This document shows, piece after piece, positions 9,323-18,634 of a stretch of 64,000 bases of DNA; the stretch's first letter is position 1; the number at the start of each line of letters is the position of its first letter. Location: contig CAMCIC010000004.1 in the NCBI GenBank assembly GCA_945874895.1, forward strand, positions 1-64,000. Reading direction: 5' to 3'. A program made the translations under genes and the position numbers. Source of the stretch: Akkermansia muciniphila (GTDB lineage: Bacteria; Verrucomicrobiota; Verrucomicrobiia; Verrucomicrobiales; Akkermansiaceae). Under the pieces are notes generated by a model that worked only from the letters and a program-made list of their open reading frames with translations, did no database searches and was not told where the DNA came from.

Positions 9323-10837
9323 TCAGCCATCGTTTTCCACCACCACTTGCATGCCGAATGTCTGAGTGAAAAGATCGGCTTTGGACTGCATGGCCAGTTG
9401 CTCCACCGTAGCATCATTGACGCCTTTGAGGCGCAGTATCATCTTGTCCTTTTGGATGTGAATGCCGATGTCATGCACACGCTGGTGATGGGTGCGCTCG
9501 AGTGCATCAGCCACTCGAAGCAACGATGCCAATTTGCAGACACGCACACGATCGGCAGTGCTCAAGGCTGCGTAGTCCGGGTGATCAGGGCGCGGTGTGG
9601 AATGCCGGTGATAGCGAGCAACCAGAGCCACCAAAGTGATATCGAGTCGATCCAAACCGAAAATTTCCGAGTTGAGAATGATGTATTGCGAGTGTTTGTG
9701 GTGGGAGCGTGGACTGATGTAGGAACCTACCTCATGCAGAATGGCAGCACATTGCAATAACAAGGCTTCATGATCGCCCATTTGGTGGATCGGTTGCAGG
9801 TGCTGAAACAGATGGAGGCACAATCGCGAAACATGGTCACCATGTCGTGGATCGGAATGATAACGCTCGGCAAGGATGTGAGTGGCTCGCAATACCTCCT
9901 CCTCAAAGGTGCCGATCAGGGTCTTGGAAATCAAGAGATCATGCAAGAGACCCTGCTCATAATCCGATACAGGAAGAAAGATTTCTGTGAGTCGCAGCAT
10001 CTCCGTGATCGCAATGGCGATCTCTAGCGCTGGTAGCAATGCTTCCGCCGTGTGATAGTCGAGGTTGAATTTCCTGACCAAATCGTAGTCGGATAAATCG
10101 GCGGCCTGCTGAATGAGTTGTTTGATCGTTTTCAGCGAACATGCCTGTCCCGGTTTGTTCAAAAACGGCGCCATCAACTGGATCTCGTATCCAATGATCA
10201 CCAAGGCCTCGATTTTCTCTTCTTCGTAGTCGACACGAATCTGCTCGAGATTGCCGCTGGCGTGCTGTCGGATCAGATCAAGCAAGGCCGGACCCTCGGC
10301 ATTGGAGTTTTGAACCGCTTCACGTGTCCTGTGGGTGCCCAGTCGATATGAGGTATAGCGGGCGATGACACCTTTTTTGAACAACAACGCACGGGTATTG
10401 CCAGGACCTACGTGGATGACCAGTGTGCAGTTCCGCTTCATGGCCGGCGTATCCATGAGCCGCCGGCGCGTTTTGAGGTAGATGAGACGGGTCATTTCCC
10501 CATCATCGATGGGGTCAAGATGGATGCCGCAGGCCACGCGGATTCGGTTGAGAAAGACATCATGATTGCTCGCCTCAGGTAAGATGTTGGTGGATACCGC
10601 ACGGGTGAAATGTTGTTCAGGCAAACCCAGTTCGCGCAGAGTCTTTTGATATCCTTGGAGTATGCTCACGATTCGCTCCGTTGTGCTTGCGGAAATGATG
10701 CCTCGACCGAAGATGTCATGAGCTATAGGCGCGGGTTGCTCCAAAAAGTCAATGGGAGTGATGGTCCCGTCGGAAGCTTGTTCGCCAATCAACAAAGAGA
10801 CGGAGCTGGCTCCGATGTGTAGGGAAACGACCTGCAT
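9323..10837 (-). CDS. Ppx/GppA-type phosphatase with C-terminal HD-like domain
   Basis: This 504-residue protein matches exopolyphosphatase/pppGpp phosphohydrolases of the ASKHA fold. The N-terminal half has the phosphate-1 loop region (VVSLHIGASSVSLLIGE), the segment RAVSTNILPEASNHDVFLNR and a second glycine-rich loop (VIHVGPGNTRALLF). The C-terminal ~180 residues form an HD-domain-like module (LLQCAAILHEVGSYI, HHKHSQYIILNS, ALVARYHR). The usual SGGGS-like phosphate loop is degenerate (HVGPGNTR), so activity on polyphosphate or pppGpp is not certain. The start at ATG 10837 keeps the full first strand. It stands alone between the sulfatase (convergent) and folP. Confidence 0.8.
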   Translation of the reverse strand: MQVVSLHIGASSVSLLIGEQASDGTITPIDFLEQPAPIAHDIFGRGIISASTTERIVSILQGYQKTLRELGLPEQHFTRAVSTNILPEASNHDVFLNRIRVACGIHLDPIDDGEMTRLIYLKTRRRLMDTPAMKRNCTLVIHVGPGNTRALLFKKGVIARYTSYRLGTHRTREAVQNSNAEGPALLDLIRQHASGNLEQIRVDYEEEKIEALVIIGYEIQLMAPFLNKPGQACSLKTIKQLIQQAADLSDYDLVRKFNLDYHTAEALLPALEIAIAITEMLRLTEIFLPVSDYEQGLLHDLLISKTLIGTFEEEVLRATHILAERYHSDPRHGDHVSRLCLHLFQHLQPIHQMGDHEALLLQCAAILHEVGSYISPRSHHKHSQYIILNSEIFGLDRLDITLVALVARYHRHSTPRPDHPDYAALSTADRVRVCKLASLLRVADALERTHHQRVHDIGIHIQKDKMILRLKGVNDATVEQLAMQSKADLFTQTFGMQVVVENDG

Positions 10838-10910
10838 GAGGGCTTCATCTTGATGGGAGATCAGCGGAAGGAAAAGAGCAAAATGTCGTCACGGTTGTCA
10901 CGATGATCCA

Positions 10911-10933
10911 GTCAGGGAGAGAATCTCCCTGAC
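10911..10933. other. Perfect 10-bp inverted repeat between folP and the ppx-like gene
   Basis: 10911-10920 pairs exactly with 10924-10933 around a 3-nt centre. It lies in the 237-bp gap between the folP stop and the ppx-like start, about 75 bp before the latter. No T-tract follows on the minus strand, so it is either a factor-dependent terminator/processing hairpin for folP or an operator for the ppx-like gene. Confidence 0.5.
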
Positions 10934-11074
10934 AGAATCGCAAGCTGGCGATCGAGACAGTTTTTGAAAGAAATGTTGTCTACTCGGCTTCCTTCGATCG
11001 AGAAAAACGGATCCTCATGCACTGCTTTCCTGGGCATGGTGTTCCCTGGTTGGATCGTCGTGTCACGGTTGTCA

Positions 11075-11929
11075 TCAAGCAACTCCCGTGATCGATTTCT
11101 CCATCAATGCTTCCGTCATGCGAAGGGAATCGACGTTGACCTTGACGTCATGCACGCGATGAATCATCGCTCCGCGTTCTCTTCCGAGCGCGGTCATCGC
11201 CACGGTGGGCCAAAATCGCTGGTTGAGATCCGTCGATCCGAGAAGGTGGCCGATGAACGATTTTCTTGATACACCTAACAGCAATGGTCGGTCTTCGATG
11301 ATAAGCTGAGGCAGGTTTCGCAGCAACTCACGGTTATGATCAGGTGTTTTGCCAAATCCGATTCCGGGATCGAAACAGAGCGATTCTGGGTCGAGTCCAG
11401 CATCGATCAATGCTCGATACCTTTGCAGGAAAAAGTCCCTTACCTCTGCGACTACATCATCGTAGTGAGGCTGATTTTGCATCGTGCGTGGAGTGCCTTT
11501 CATGTGCATCACTACCACACCAGCTTGAAATTGTTTGCATACCTCGACCATGTTGGGATCCGCTCGCAATCCACTGACGTCATTCACAATGTCTGCGCCC
11601 GTTTCCAGTGCCGCTCGGGCTACGATGGACTTCGACGTATCGATGGATATCCAGCCATCCCATTCAGATCGTAGCATTTGGATCACAGGGATAACGCGTC
11701 GCAACTCTTCTTCGCCACTGACCTCAGGCGCACCGGGGCGAGTGGATTCACCACCCACATCGATGATATCGACTCCTTCTTCGATCATCCTCAGGGCATG
11801 CGAACGAGCCTGTGAGAGATCGAGGAAATTTCCTCCGTCGGAAAACGAATCAGGCGTGGCATTGAGGATTCCCATGATCAAGGCACGGTGCGATAGGTCG
11901 ATGCCTTGCTTGCGGATGCGCCAGTTCAT
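11075..11929 (-). CDS. folP: Dihydropteroate synthase
   Basis: FolP joins p-aminobenzoate to 6-hydroxymethyl-dihydropterin pyrophosphate in folate synthesis and is the sulfonamide target. Both family signatures are visible: IMGILNATPDSFSDGG near the N-terminus and DIIDVGGESTRPGAPEVS. DTSKSIVARAALETGADIVND, the pterin-binding CFDPGIGFGKTPDHN and LLLGVSRKSFIG follow. I prefer ATG 11929 (MNWRIRKQGIDLSHR, 284 residues); in-frame starts at 11953 and 11965 add only a short unconserved stretch. It has no folate-gene neighbours in the window. Confidence 0.95.
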   Translation of the reverse strand: MNWRIRKQGIDLSHRALIMGILNATPDSFSDGGNFLDLSQARSHALRMIEEGVDIIDVGGESTRPGAPEVSGEEELRRVIPVIQMLRSEWDGWISIDTSKSIVARAALETGADIVNDVSGLRADPNMVEVCKQFQAGVVVMHMKGTPRTMQNQPHYDDVVAEVRDFFLQRYRALIDAGLDPESLCFDPGIGFGKTPDHNRELLRNLPQLIIEDRPLLLGVSRKSFIGHLLGSTDLNQRFWPTVAMTALGRERGAMIHRVHDVKVNVDSLRMTEALMEKSITGVA

Positions 11930-12108
11930 AAATGACAAACAAGCATACCCCATCGAAACCCGCAAGTGCTTCCATGGAATTTCAGCGTTCCGACCATGCC
12001 ATCATTCTTCCCTGATGACCGGCTTGATGATTTCAAGCGATCACCTTTGCCTTACGCGCAAATGAATGGTGAGCCGAGCAGAGGCTCGACGCAGGGCTAC
12101 CATCCGCA

Positions 12109-12435
12109 TCAGACGTTTTTCTCGCGAATCAGGGGTAGGGTCTGAGCCACTTTGGCTTTCAGTTCTTTGCCCGCTTTGAACTTCACCACGGCCGATGCGG
12201 GAATAGGGATGTCGATCTCTGGATCTCGGGGATTGCGCCCGACTTTTGCTTTTAGCTCCACGGCCTGAAATACCCCGAAGTTGCGAATGATCACCTTATC
12301 TCCCGCACAAAGTTGCTCCGTCACGGATTCCATAAACTGGTCAATGATTTCGGAGACAACAGCCTGAGTGAGCTCAAGGTGAGCGAGTTTATTGGTGATA
12401 TCGACAATCAGATTGCGCTTGGTGAGTGATGCCAT
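12109..12435 (-). CDS. HU/IHF family nucleoid DNA-binding protein
   Basis: This 108-residue protein bends DNA and helps compact the nucleoid. It shows the HU/IHF layout: an N-terminal helical dimer part (SLTKRNLIVDITNKLAHLEL), the strand KVIIRNFGVFQ, the DNA-binding arm with the GRNPRDPEIDIPIPASAVV signature, and a C-terminal GKELKAKV helix. NPRDPE in the arm tip, with the intercalating proline, is closer to IHF-type than HU-type proteins. The final ~12 residues are an extra tail. A short imperfect stem (12075-12088) lies just beyond the stop but lacks a T-run. The gene is monocistronic by spacing. Confidence 0.92.
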   Translation of the reverse strand: MASLTKRNLIVDITNKLAHLELTQAVVSEIIDQFMESVTEQLCAGDKVIIRNFGVFQAVELKAKVGRNPRDPEIDIPIPASAVVKFKAGKELKAKVAQTLPLIREKNV

Positions 12436-12558
12436 GATGTGGAGTGGATGAAATTGTGTTAGATGACCTTGATCGAATCACAAAGCAATGGAGCTGTCGC
12501 GTGAAATCATGATCGGCAAGCCATGTTTTTGCACCCATCATGCTTCTCAAGCTGTGGC

Positions 12559-13467
12559 TCATGATTCCGTGACTTGTTGTGTGGTTTTGAAATGGAGTTT
12601 TGCTACCTTGCCGAGCGCCTCCTTACCATGCAAAGTGATGACCTCCCGAGCGGCTCGGATGACGGAAGCAGAAGCACCGAGAGGTAGCTCCACTCCTCCA
12701 GCAGAGGAGGTTTTTTCCATCCACTCGACGAAACGGTCACGTGCCAGAATGGACGCCGCGGCAACGGCGATATCAGATTCCGCTTTGGTGCGCTGGTCCA
12801 ACTGGATGCGCAGTCCCTTGCCTGATAGTGCTTTTTGCAACACGTAGGGCTTGGCAAACTGGTCGCTCAAAGCTCTCGGGCAATCAGGTGATTGCAAGAT
12901 GAGTTTTTCGATGACGGTGGCATGTCCCCAAGCGAGAAGATTGTTCAGATTGCGAAATTCCGCATACAGCTCGTTGTAGCGCAGGGGGGGCAGGGTCAGA
13001 ATGTGATAGGCAATGCCCGGAGTATCGCGGATGATGGTGGTCAATTGACGGATTTTTGCGGCACTGCTGATACGCTTCGAATCCATGATGCCAGCGTCCA
13101 TGAGGCGTCTGGTGATTTCTCGATCGGTGTAAACGCCAGCAATCACCAGCGGTCCAAAATAATCGCCCTTGCCGCTCTCATCGATACCAAAGTGAGGCTC
13201 AAACATTTCTGGTTGATGGACTTCTTCATATCCCAGCAACGCCTTGCCTAGTATCTCAGGCTCGAAGTGAAATTCAATGAACTCCCGCGTGCCTTTGCCT
13301 TGGAAGAGCACCTTGGGTCCCTTTTGATAGACACTGATCGAGAGCTTGTCTTTTTTGGCCGCATAGAGGGCATGAGGCTTTTCCGTAAATGCAAATCCCA
13401 TGCGCACGAGCAATTCACGCAATTTTTTAGCCTGCAACGTGGTGATGGCAGCGGTGTGCGATGTCAT
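12559..13467 (-). CDS. rnhC: Ribonuclease HIII
   Basis: RNase HIII cuts the RNA strand of RNA-DNA hybrids. At 302 residues it has the family's extra N-terminal TBP-like substrate-binding domain (about residues 1-90). The catalytic core opens with FGIDESGKGDYFGPLVIAG, which carries the first acidic pair (DE), followed by DSKRISSAAKI. The later core segment AESDIAVAAASILARDRF holds the C-terminal acidic residue and the family's conserved motif. RNase HIII, rather than HI or HII, is usual in Firmicutes and the Chlamydiae-Verrucomicrobia lineage. The start is ATG 13467; mutY is divergent with a short shared upstream region. Confidence 0.93.
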   Translation of the reverse strand: MTSHTAAITTLQAKKLRELLVRMGFAFTEKPHALYAAKKDKLSISVYQKGPKVLFQGKGTREFIEFHFEPEILGKALLGYEEVHQPEMFEPHFGIDESGKGDYFGPLVIAGVYTDREITRRLMDAGIMDSKRISSAAKIRQLTTIIRDTPGIAYHILTLPPLRYNELYAEFRNLNNLLAWGHATVIEKLILQSPDCPRALSDQFAKPYVLQKALSGKGLRIQLDQRTKAESDIAVAAASILARDRFVEWMEKTSSAGGVELPLGASASVIRAAREVITLHGKEALGKVAKLHFKTTQQVTES

Positions 13468-13591
13468 GCGGATCGGCAGCCATCATAGGCGAATGCGTTT
13501 TACCAGCAATACGAAAAATGATAAAAGGAATTGCCTGCGTCGCAGGAAGTCTCATGGTTGCGTTGTGTTGAAACCGTTTTGCAACCAGGAT

Positions 13592-14590
13592 TTGAACGAT
13601 CAGGTATCTGCATTCCGTGCCATGCTTTTGGACTGGTTTCACCGTTGCGCTCGCGACTATCCATGGCGTAGAACCCGCGATCCTTATGCGATTCTCGTAT
13701 CGGAAGTGATGTTGCAACAAACACGTCTGGCAGTGGTGTTGGGCAAAGGTTATTATCAGCGGTTTATGGATGCCTTTCCCACCGTGACAGCTCTAGCTCA
13801 AGCGGAAGAACAAGGATTGCTGCGAGTGTGGGAAGGTTTGGGATACTATCGTCGGGCGCGAATGCTTCAGTCCACCGCGATCGCTGTTTGTGAACGTCAC
13901 CACGGCAGATTTCCTACTGAGGAAAATGAGTTACTGGCGTTGCCGGGAATTGGACCCTACACAGCTGCAGCACTCAGGAGTTTTGCTTTCGACCTGCCTT
14001 CTCCCTTGGTGGATGGAAATGTCATGCGTGTTTTGTCGCGTTTGTATGATGACGTTACACCCATCGACACATCTTCCGGCATCCGTCTGTGCTGGCTTCG
14101 TGCCGATCACATGCTGGATCGAGAACATCCGCGTTTGTTCAATTCCGCATTGATGGAATTGGGGCAACGCATCTGCAAGGTCGGCGTGCCCCATTGCCTT
14201 GATTGTCCGGTCTCTTCGTTCTGTCGTTCGCATCAACCGGAAAATCTCCCAGTAAAAGTCAAGCGCATGGCAATCACCGATGTCGTCGAACGCGCAGTTT
14301 GGGTTTTGAAAAATGCCGATCAATTGCTGCTACATCGCGAGTCGGGAAACCGCCGAAACGGATTATGGCGTCTTCCGCAGCGTTCTGAGGATGTCACTCG
14401 CTCGCGAGAGATTTTGCTTGAAATGAATTATGGCATCACACGCTATCGGGTGCGCTTGCTGGTTTATGAGGGGAGCGAGATCAAACCCGAAGAGGGGGAT
14501 GAGTGGATTGGTCTTGCCGATTTGGAATCTTATCCCATGGCTGCGCCATATCGCAAAGCACTTCGCTCATTGATGGATTGTTCCCGATGA
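13592..14590 (+). CDS. mutY: A/G-specific adenine DNA glycosylase
   Basis: MutY removes adenine mispaired with 8-oxoguanine. Landmarks are the early LLDWFHRCARDYPWRRTRDPY and the helix-hairpin-helix LLALPGIGPYTAAAL. The catalytic aspartate lies in PLVDGNVMRVLSRL. The 4Fe-4S cysteines are C-x6-C-x2-C-x5-C (CKVGVPHCLDCPVSSFC). The C-terminal ~100 residues are a short NUDIX-like 8-oxoG recognition domain (HRESGNRRNGLWRLPQ). The start is uncertain: TTG 13592 fits homologues best in length, ATG 13622 lies just inside the first helix, and ATG 13493 would add unconserved residues. The last 24 bp overlap the convergent ABC ATPase gene. Confidence 0.93.
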   Translation: MNDQVSAFRAMLLDWFHRCARDYPWRRTRDPYAILVSEVMLQQTRLAVVLGKGYYQRFMDAFPTVTALAQAEEQGLLRVWEGLGYYRRARMLQSTAIAVCERHHGRFPTEENELLALPGIGPYTAAALRSFAFDLPSPLVDGNVMRVLSRLYDDVTPIDTSSGIRLCWLRADHMLDREHPRLFNSALMELGQRICKVGVPHCLDCPVSSFCRSHQPENLPVKVKRMAITDVVERAVWVLKNADQLLLHRESGNRRNGLWRLPQRSEDVTRSREILLEMNYGITRYRVRLLVYEGSEIKPEEGDEWIGLADLESYPMAAPYRKALRSLMDCSR

Positions 14591-15601
14591 GGCGATCTTT
14601 CTCTCGCAAATCGCATAGTCATCAGGCGATAAACAACAAGGATCCGCGGCTACGAAATGGCCGGGCGCGACTTCCGTCAATGGCAACTCACGATCGATGG
14701 TCTGCGAATACAAGGGATGCTGGATTCGGTGACCAAAAGCGCTTCCCCTGGGTGGATGGATGGGTGAGGGGACATCGCCATCGAGTAGGATCTTGCTTTT
14801 TTTCGCTGCGGGATCGGCGATAGGAATCGCCGACAAAAGTGCCTTTGTGTAAGCGTGCCGAGGATTGCGGTAGATTTCATCGGCATCGGCGAGTTCCACG
14901 ATTTTTCCAAGATACATGACGGCCACACGGTCGCTGATGTGCTTCACAACGGCGAGATCATGAGCGATGAAAAGATAGGCCATTCCCATATCTCTCTGAA
15001 GTTCTAGCATGAGGTTCAGAACTTGCGATTGCACCGATACATCGAGCGCACTGACCGGTTCATCACAGATCAGCAGTTTTGGTTGAAGGGCAATCGCTCT
15101 CGCGATTCCAATGCGCTGGCGTTGCCCGCCGGAAAATTCAAATGAATACTTGTCGGCCGAGCTGGCGGGAAGTCCCACTCGATCAAGCAATTCGCTGATC
15201 CATTTTCGTCTTTCCACTTTGCTGCCGATCTTGTGTATAACAAAGGGCTCCTCGAGAATCGCGCGCACGCTGTGACGAGCGTTCAGTGACTCGGAGGGAT
15301 CTTGGAAGATCATTTGCATATCTCGACGCAGGGGGCGGATGTGTCGTTGGCTTGCCTGACTGATATCTTGACCACGGAAAAGGATGTGTCCGTCCTGTGG
15401 TTTGTATAATCTAACGATTCCCTTTCCGAGTGTGGACTTGCCGCAGCCTGATTCCCCGACAAGACCAAGGGTTTCACCGGGCTTGAGGGCGAAGGTGACG
15501 TCGTCCACCGCTCGAACGGATCCAACCTGACGCCTGAGCACTCCGCCCCAGACAGGGAAGTGGATTTTTAGATTTTGAACGCTGAGAAGGGGAGTCTCCA
15601 T
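14567..15601 (-). CDS. Oligopeptide ABC transporter ATP-binding protein (OppF/YejF C-half-like)
   Basis: This is the second ATPase of the peptide importer encoded by the five genes down to 14567. It shows Walker A ([13 protein letters not shown]), the signature [14 protein letters not shown], Walker B ([14 protein letters not shown]) and the H-loop [14 protein letters not shown]. The C-terminal oligopeptide-transporter extension ([13 protein letters not shown] ... RIQHPLY) follows. ATG 15601 lies 5 bp beyond the OppD-like stop; an upstream in-frame ATG at 15727 would run deep into that gene. In E. coli Yej the two ATPases are fused in YejF; here they are separate genes. Confidence 0.92.
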   Translation of the reverse strand: METPLLSVQNLKIHFPVWGGVLRRQVGSVRAVDDVTFALKPGETLGLVGESGCGKSTLGKGIVRLYKPQDGHILFRGQDISQASQRHIRPLRRDMQMIFQDPSESLNARHSVRAILEEPFVIHKIGSKVERRKWISELLDRVGLPASSADKYSFEFSGGQRQRIGIARAIALQPKLLICDEPVSALDVSVQSQVLNLMLELQRDMGMAYLFIAHDLAVVKHISDRVAVMYLGKIVELADADEIYRNPRHAYTKALLSAIPIADPAAKKSKILLDGDVPSPIHPPRGSAFGHRIQHPLYSQTIDRELPLTEVAPGHFVAADPCCLSPDDYAICERKIASSGTIHQ

Positions 15602-15606
15602 ATCTG

Positions 15607-16587
15607 TTAGAGTGATTCGACACAAAGTGGACAAGCCTCCACCCAGTGGTTGGGTGAAATTTCGATCAGGGCGGAACGATCGCGCAGCGTGGATCCCGCG
15701 CGATTCATGCGTTGGCAGAAACGGCAACCGGAGACAAAATCCTGCAGTGCTGCGACCATGCCAGGGATGACGGGCAGCGCGGTTTTTCGTGGGCTGTCCA
15801 AATGCGGCATGGAGGCTAGAAGTCCTCGCGTGTAGGCATGACGTGGTTGGTGGAAAATCTCATGGACTGGTCCTCGTTCCACTACCCTACCTCCATACAT
15901 GACGACCACCTCATCGCATGTTTCCGCTATGACCCCGAGGTCATGTGTGATCAGAATCATCGAGGTTCCCAGTTGCTCCTGTTGCTCCTTGATGAGATCG
16001 AGAATCTGCGCCTGTACTGTCACATCCAGCGCGGTAGTGGGTTCATCGGCGATGATCAGGTCAGGTTTGCAAGCGAGAGCGAGCGCGATGACGATGCGCT
16101 GGCGCATGCCACCGGAGAGCTGATGGGGATACTCTCCGATGCGTGACACCGGCGCGGGGATGCGCACGAGTTTGAGCATCTCGATGGACGCATCCCATGC
16201 CTCCTTTTTGCTCATGCCTTTGTGCAAGATGAAACATTCGCTCAATTGCTTGCCGATGCGATGCACAGGATTGAGTGCGGTCATGGGTTCTTGAAATATG
16301 ACACCGATTTCATTGCCTCGTATCCGCCGCATTTCCTCGGATGACGTTGTCACCAAGTTGCGATTCTTGAACAAAATTTCTCCTTCCAAGATTCGACCGC
16401 TGGGCTGGGGTAGAAGTTTCACAATCGACATCGCTGTGACACTTTTGCCGCAACCGGACTCTCCGACGATTCCTACGGTTTGGCGTCTGTTCACGCGGAA
16501 AGAGACTTGATCGACGGCGCGCAATAGTCCCGCGTCCGTATCAAATGCGGTGATCAGCTTCTTTACTTCCAACAATGCATCACTCAT
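15607..16587 (-). CDS. Oligopeptide ABC transporter ATP-binding protein (OppD/YejF N-half-like)
   Basis: This is the first ATPase of the importer. It has Walker A ([15 protein letters not shown]), the signature [18 protein letters not shown], Walker B ([14 protein letters not shown]) and the switch [13 protein letters not shown]. The C-terminal Opp/Dpp extension carries a CRFCQR/C...C cluster ([12 protein letters not shown] ... EACPLC), which in relatives binds an iron-sulfur cluster or zinc. Length is 326 residues, standard. It has the clearest Shine-Dalgarno seen in the window (AGGAGG at 16593-16598, 5 nt from the ATG), within the end of the solute-binding gene, which it overlaps by 8 bp. 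Confidence 0.93.
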   Translation of the reverse strand: MSDALLEVKKLITAFDTDAGLLRAVDQVSFRVNRRQTVGIVGESGCGKSVTAMSIVKLLPQPSGRILEGEILFKNRNLVTTSSEEMRRIRGNEIGVIFQEPMTALNPVHRIGKQLSECFILHKGMSKKEAWDASIEMLKLVRIPAPVSRIGEYPHQLSGGMRQRIVIALALACKPDLIIADEPTTALDVTVQAQILDLIKEQQEQLGTSMILITHDLGVIAETCDEVVVMYGGRVVERGPVHEIFHQPRHAYTRGLLASMPHLDSPRKTALPVIPGMVAALQDFVSGCRFCQRMNRAGSTLRDRSALIEISPNHWVEACPLCVESL

Positions 16588-18634
16588 TGGATCCTCCTAT
16601 TTTTACGCGATAATCGTCATACACGCGGTTCACTTCGGGAAATGTTCTTTTCTCTCGCATGGCGTCCTGAGTTTCACGTTTCATTTTCTCATCGATCCAA
16701 AAAACATACCCCATTTCCGGTTCATCACTAATGCGAATGTTGTGCTTCTCCGGCCACCTGACCCAGCGCCAGTAAGCGTAACGGTAGAAGTCCTTCTTCC
16801 ACCCCGGCGCCCAAAGGGCTTCCTCATGAATGATTTCCTCGATGCGATGACTACTAGCCATCACGTCGTCCTCGCTGCGTGAATTTCGATTGGCCTCAAG
16901 AACCTTGTCCGTGTCAGGATTAGCATACGTGAAAATGTTATTGGTCATGGCACGCGGAGTTCGGGTGCCAGGCTCATAGGCATCGCTCGAATGGAAGAAT
17001 TCAAAATAATCAGGGAAGGGAGGAGTGATGCCCCATGAGGTAAAAGCAATCTGATGTTTTTTTTGCGAACATTTTTGGAAACTCTCGGTGCCATCGAGCG
17101 CTTCCAGTTTGTATTCCACACCTGCCTTCAGTGCTTCTTCTTTGAGGCGCTGCATGAGCTGGTCGGTAAAAGACGATTTCGCGTAGGTGATGGTAAAAGC
17201 AAGTTTTTTGCCCTGATCATCCATCCAGACACCGTTGTTGTCTTTTTTGGTGTATCCTGCCCGCGCGAATGCTTCCGCGGCTTTGATCGGCGAAAATTCA
17301 CGCGTTACTAGGGATGAATGGGAGAACTTGCCGAATCCGTCGTTGAGTATGTGAAGACGGTTGGCATCGCCACGCATGTCGTAGTCGATGACTCGTTGCC
17401 AATGTGTTGCGTGCTGTAGTCCAATGCGGATATCGCGGTTTGCCAAGGGAGCGTATGCTTGATTGAAATATAGACCGTAGGGACTGCGGGGGTAATCGTT
17501 GAAAAATGTGGCTTTTTCAACATAACCATCAAATACCTGTGGTATCTCGGTTTTTTCATACCAGTATTTCGGTTGCCCAAGTGGGAACAATTCGATTTCG
17601 CCGCGCTTGAACAGAACGAAGGCTTTATCCAGATCGCGAATCAATCGATATTCGATGCGATCCGGATTGTAGAGATAGCGGTAGTATTTGAGGTCTTTCG
17701 CCCACCAATCTTTGACGCGACTGAGGGCGATGGATTCGCCTTTCCTGATATCGTTTTCCAAAATCTGATAAGCGCCCGTCGTGGGGCGGGGGCGCCAATT
17801 GTAGCGGGTCTCAAAATCAGGGCCGAACTCACCATAGAATTTCGTCTGAAATGGAACCAGATTTGCAAAAAACGCGGCCCGCGGTTTGGGGTTGGCCAGT
17901 CGGACGCAGAGGTAGTCTTTTCCATACGCGGTGATGCCATTGAATTGCTCACCGTAGAAAGTCCGATACCACTGCTCAGTGAGGTATGGCGAAAGGTAGA
18001 CAAAAAATGACATAAAGAAATCATCCGTCGTAATTTCCGTGCCGTCGGACCATTGGGCAAGATCGTTGATGTGAAAGTAGACAGTCTGCTGATCCTCGGC
18101 GACGGCCCAGCGATCAGCAATCGCAGGAATGAGTTTGCCAGTGTTCGGGTGTGTTCCTATCAGACCCATCTCGATGTAATCCCAGTGATACGCTCGGAAG
18201 TTGTTGTTTCCGCCCTTACCGAGGCATCGAATCGTGGGCGGGTAGGACATACCTGGGAAAAATGTGTGATAGCTACCACCTTTTTTGGCCTGCGGCGATC
18301 CGATCTCGGGATCGTCCAGATTGGTTTGCCATGCCAGTCCGTGGGGGAGTTCTGCATCGCTTTTGCGTTGGAAAAAATCGCCATCGGAAATTTTTTTGTC
18401 GGTTAGGATCAAAGATCGCTCCGCTTCCGCCCGCTTATCGGGATCGATGAGGGTGTCGAGATCTCGCTTGAGTTTTTCTCTTTTTTCGCGAGCTGCCTGC
18501 AGGGATTTGAGATTGTATGTGGTGGAAAATTTCTCGCGTTCGGCGGAGTTGTCCGCCCTAGCAAATTCCTGCTTCTGCTCACATTGACAGAGCAGGACAA
18601 TCATAAACGATACCAGCGGAAAAAAATGACGCAT
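16580..18634 (-). CDS. Extracellular solute-binding protein, family 5 (YejA-like)
   Basis: This is the substrate-binding component of the peptide importer. The N-terminus is a hydrophobic signal ending in cysteines (FMIVLLCQCEQ), so it is probably a lipoprotein. The mature protein has a charged, coiled N-terminal insert of about 90 residues and then the family 5 fold: a YejA-type entry HGLAWQTNLDDPEIGSPQAK, ADRWAVAEDQQTVYFHI, LAQWSDGTEITTDDFFMSF and RPTTGAYQIL. At 684 residues it is longer than E. coli OppA (~540) or YejA (~600). Its ATG overlaps the YejE-like stop (TGATG). The ligand is probably an oligopeptide or peptide-like compound. Confidence 0.9.
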   Translation of the reverse strand: MRHFFPLVSFMIVLLCQCEQKQEFARADNSAEREKFSTTYNLKSLQAAREKREKLKRDLDTLIDPDKRAEAERSLILTDKKISDGDFFQRKSDAELPHGLAWQTNLDDPEIGSPQAKKGGSYHTFFPGMSYPPTIRCLGKGGNNNFRAYHWDYIEMGLIGTHPNTGKLIPAIADRWAVAEDQQTVYFHINDLAQWSDGTEITTDDFFMSFFVYLSPYLTEQWYRTFYGEQFNGITAYGKDYLCVRLANPKPRAAFFANLVPFQTKFYGEFGPDFETRYNWRPRPTTGAYQILENDIRKGESIALSRVKDWWAKDLKYYRYLYNPDRIEYRLIRDLDKAFVLFKRGEIELFPLGQPKYWYEKTEIPQVFDGYVEKATFFNDYPRSPYGLYFNQAYAPLANRDIRIGLQHATHWQRVIDYDMRGDANRLHILNDGFGKFSHSSLVTREFSPIKAAEAFARAGYTKKDNNGVWMDDQGKKLAFTITYAKSSFTDQLMQRLKEEALKAGVEYKLEALDGTESFQKCSQKKHQIAFTSWGITPPFPDYFEFFHSSDAYEPGTRTPRAMTNNIFTYANPDTDKVLEANRNSRSEDDVMASSHRIEEIIHEEALWAPGWKKDFYRYAYWRWVRWPEKHNIRISDEPEMGYVFWIDEKMKRETQDAMREKRTFPEVNRVYDDYRVKIGGSNE
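16593..16598 (-). promoter_or_regulatory. Perfect Shine-Dalgarno site before the OppD-like gene
   Basis: AGGAGG on the minus strand, 5 nt before the ATG at 16587. Most starts in the window have no such site, so its presence at an internal, overlapping operon start suggests that the ATPase needs independent strong initiation. Confidence 0.7.
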
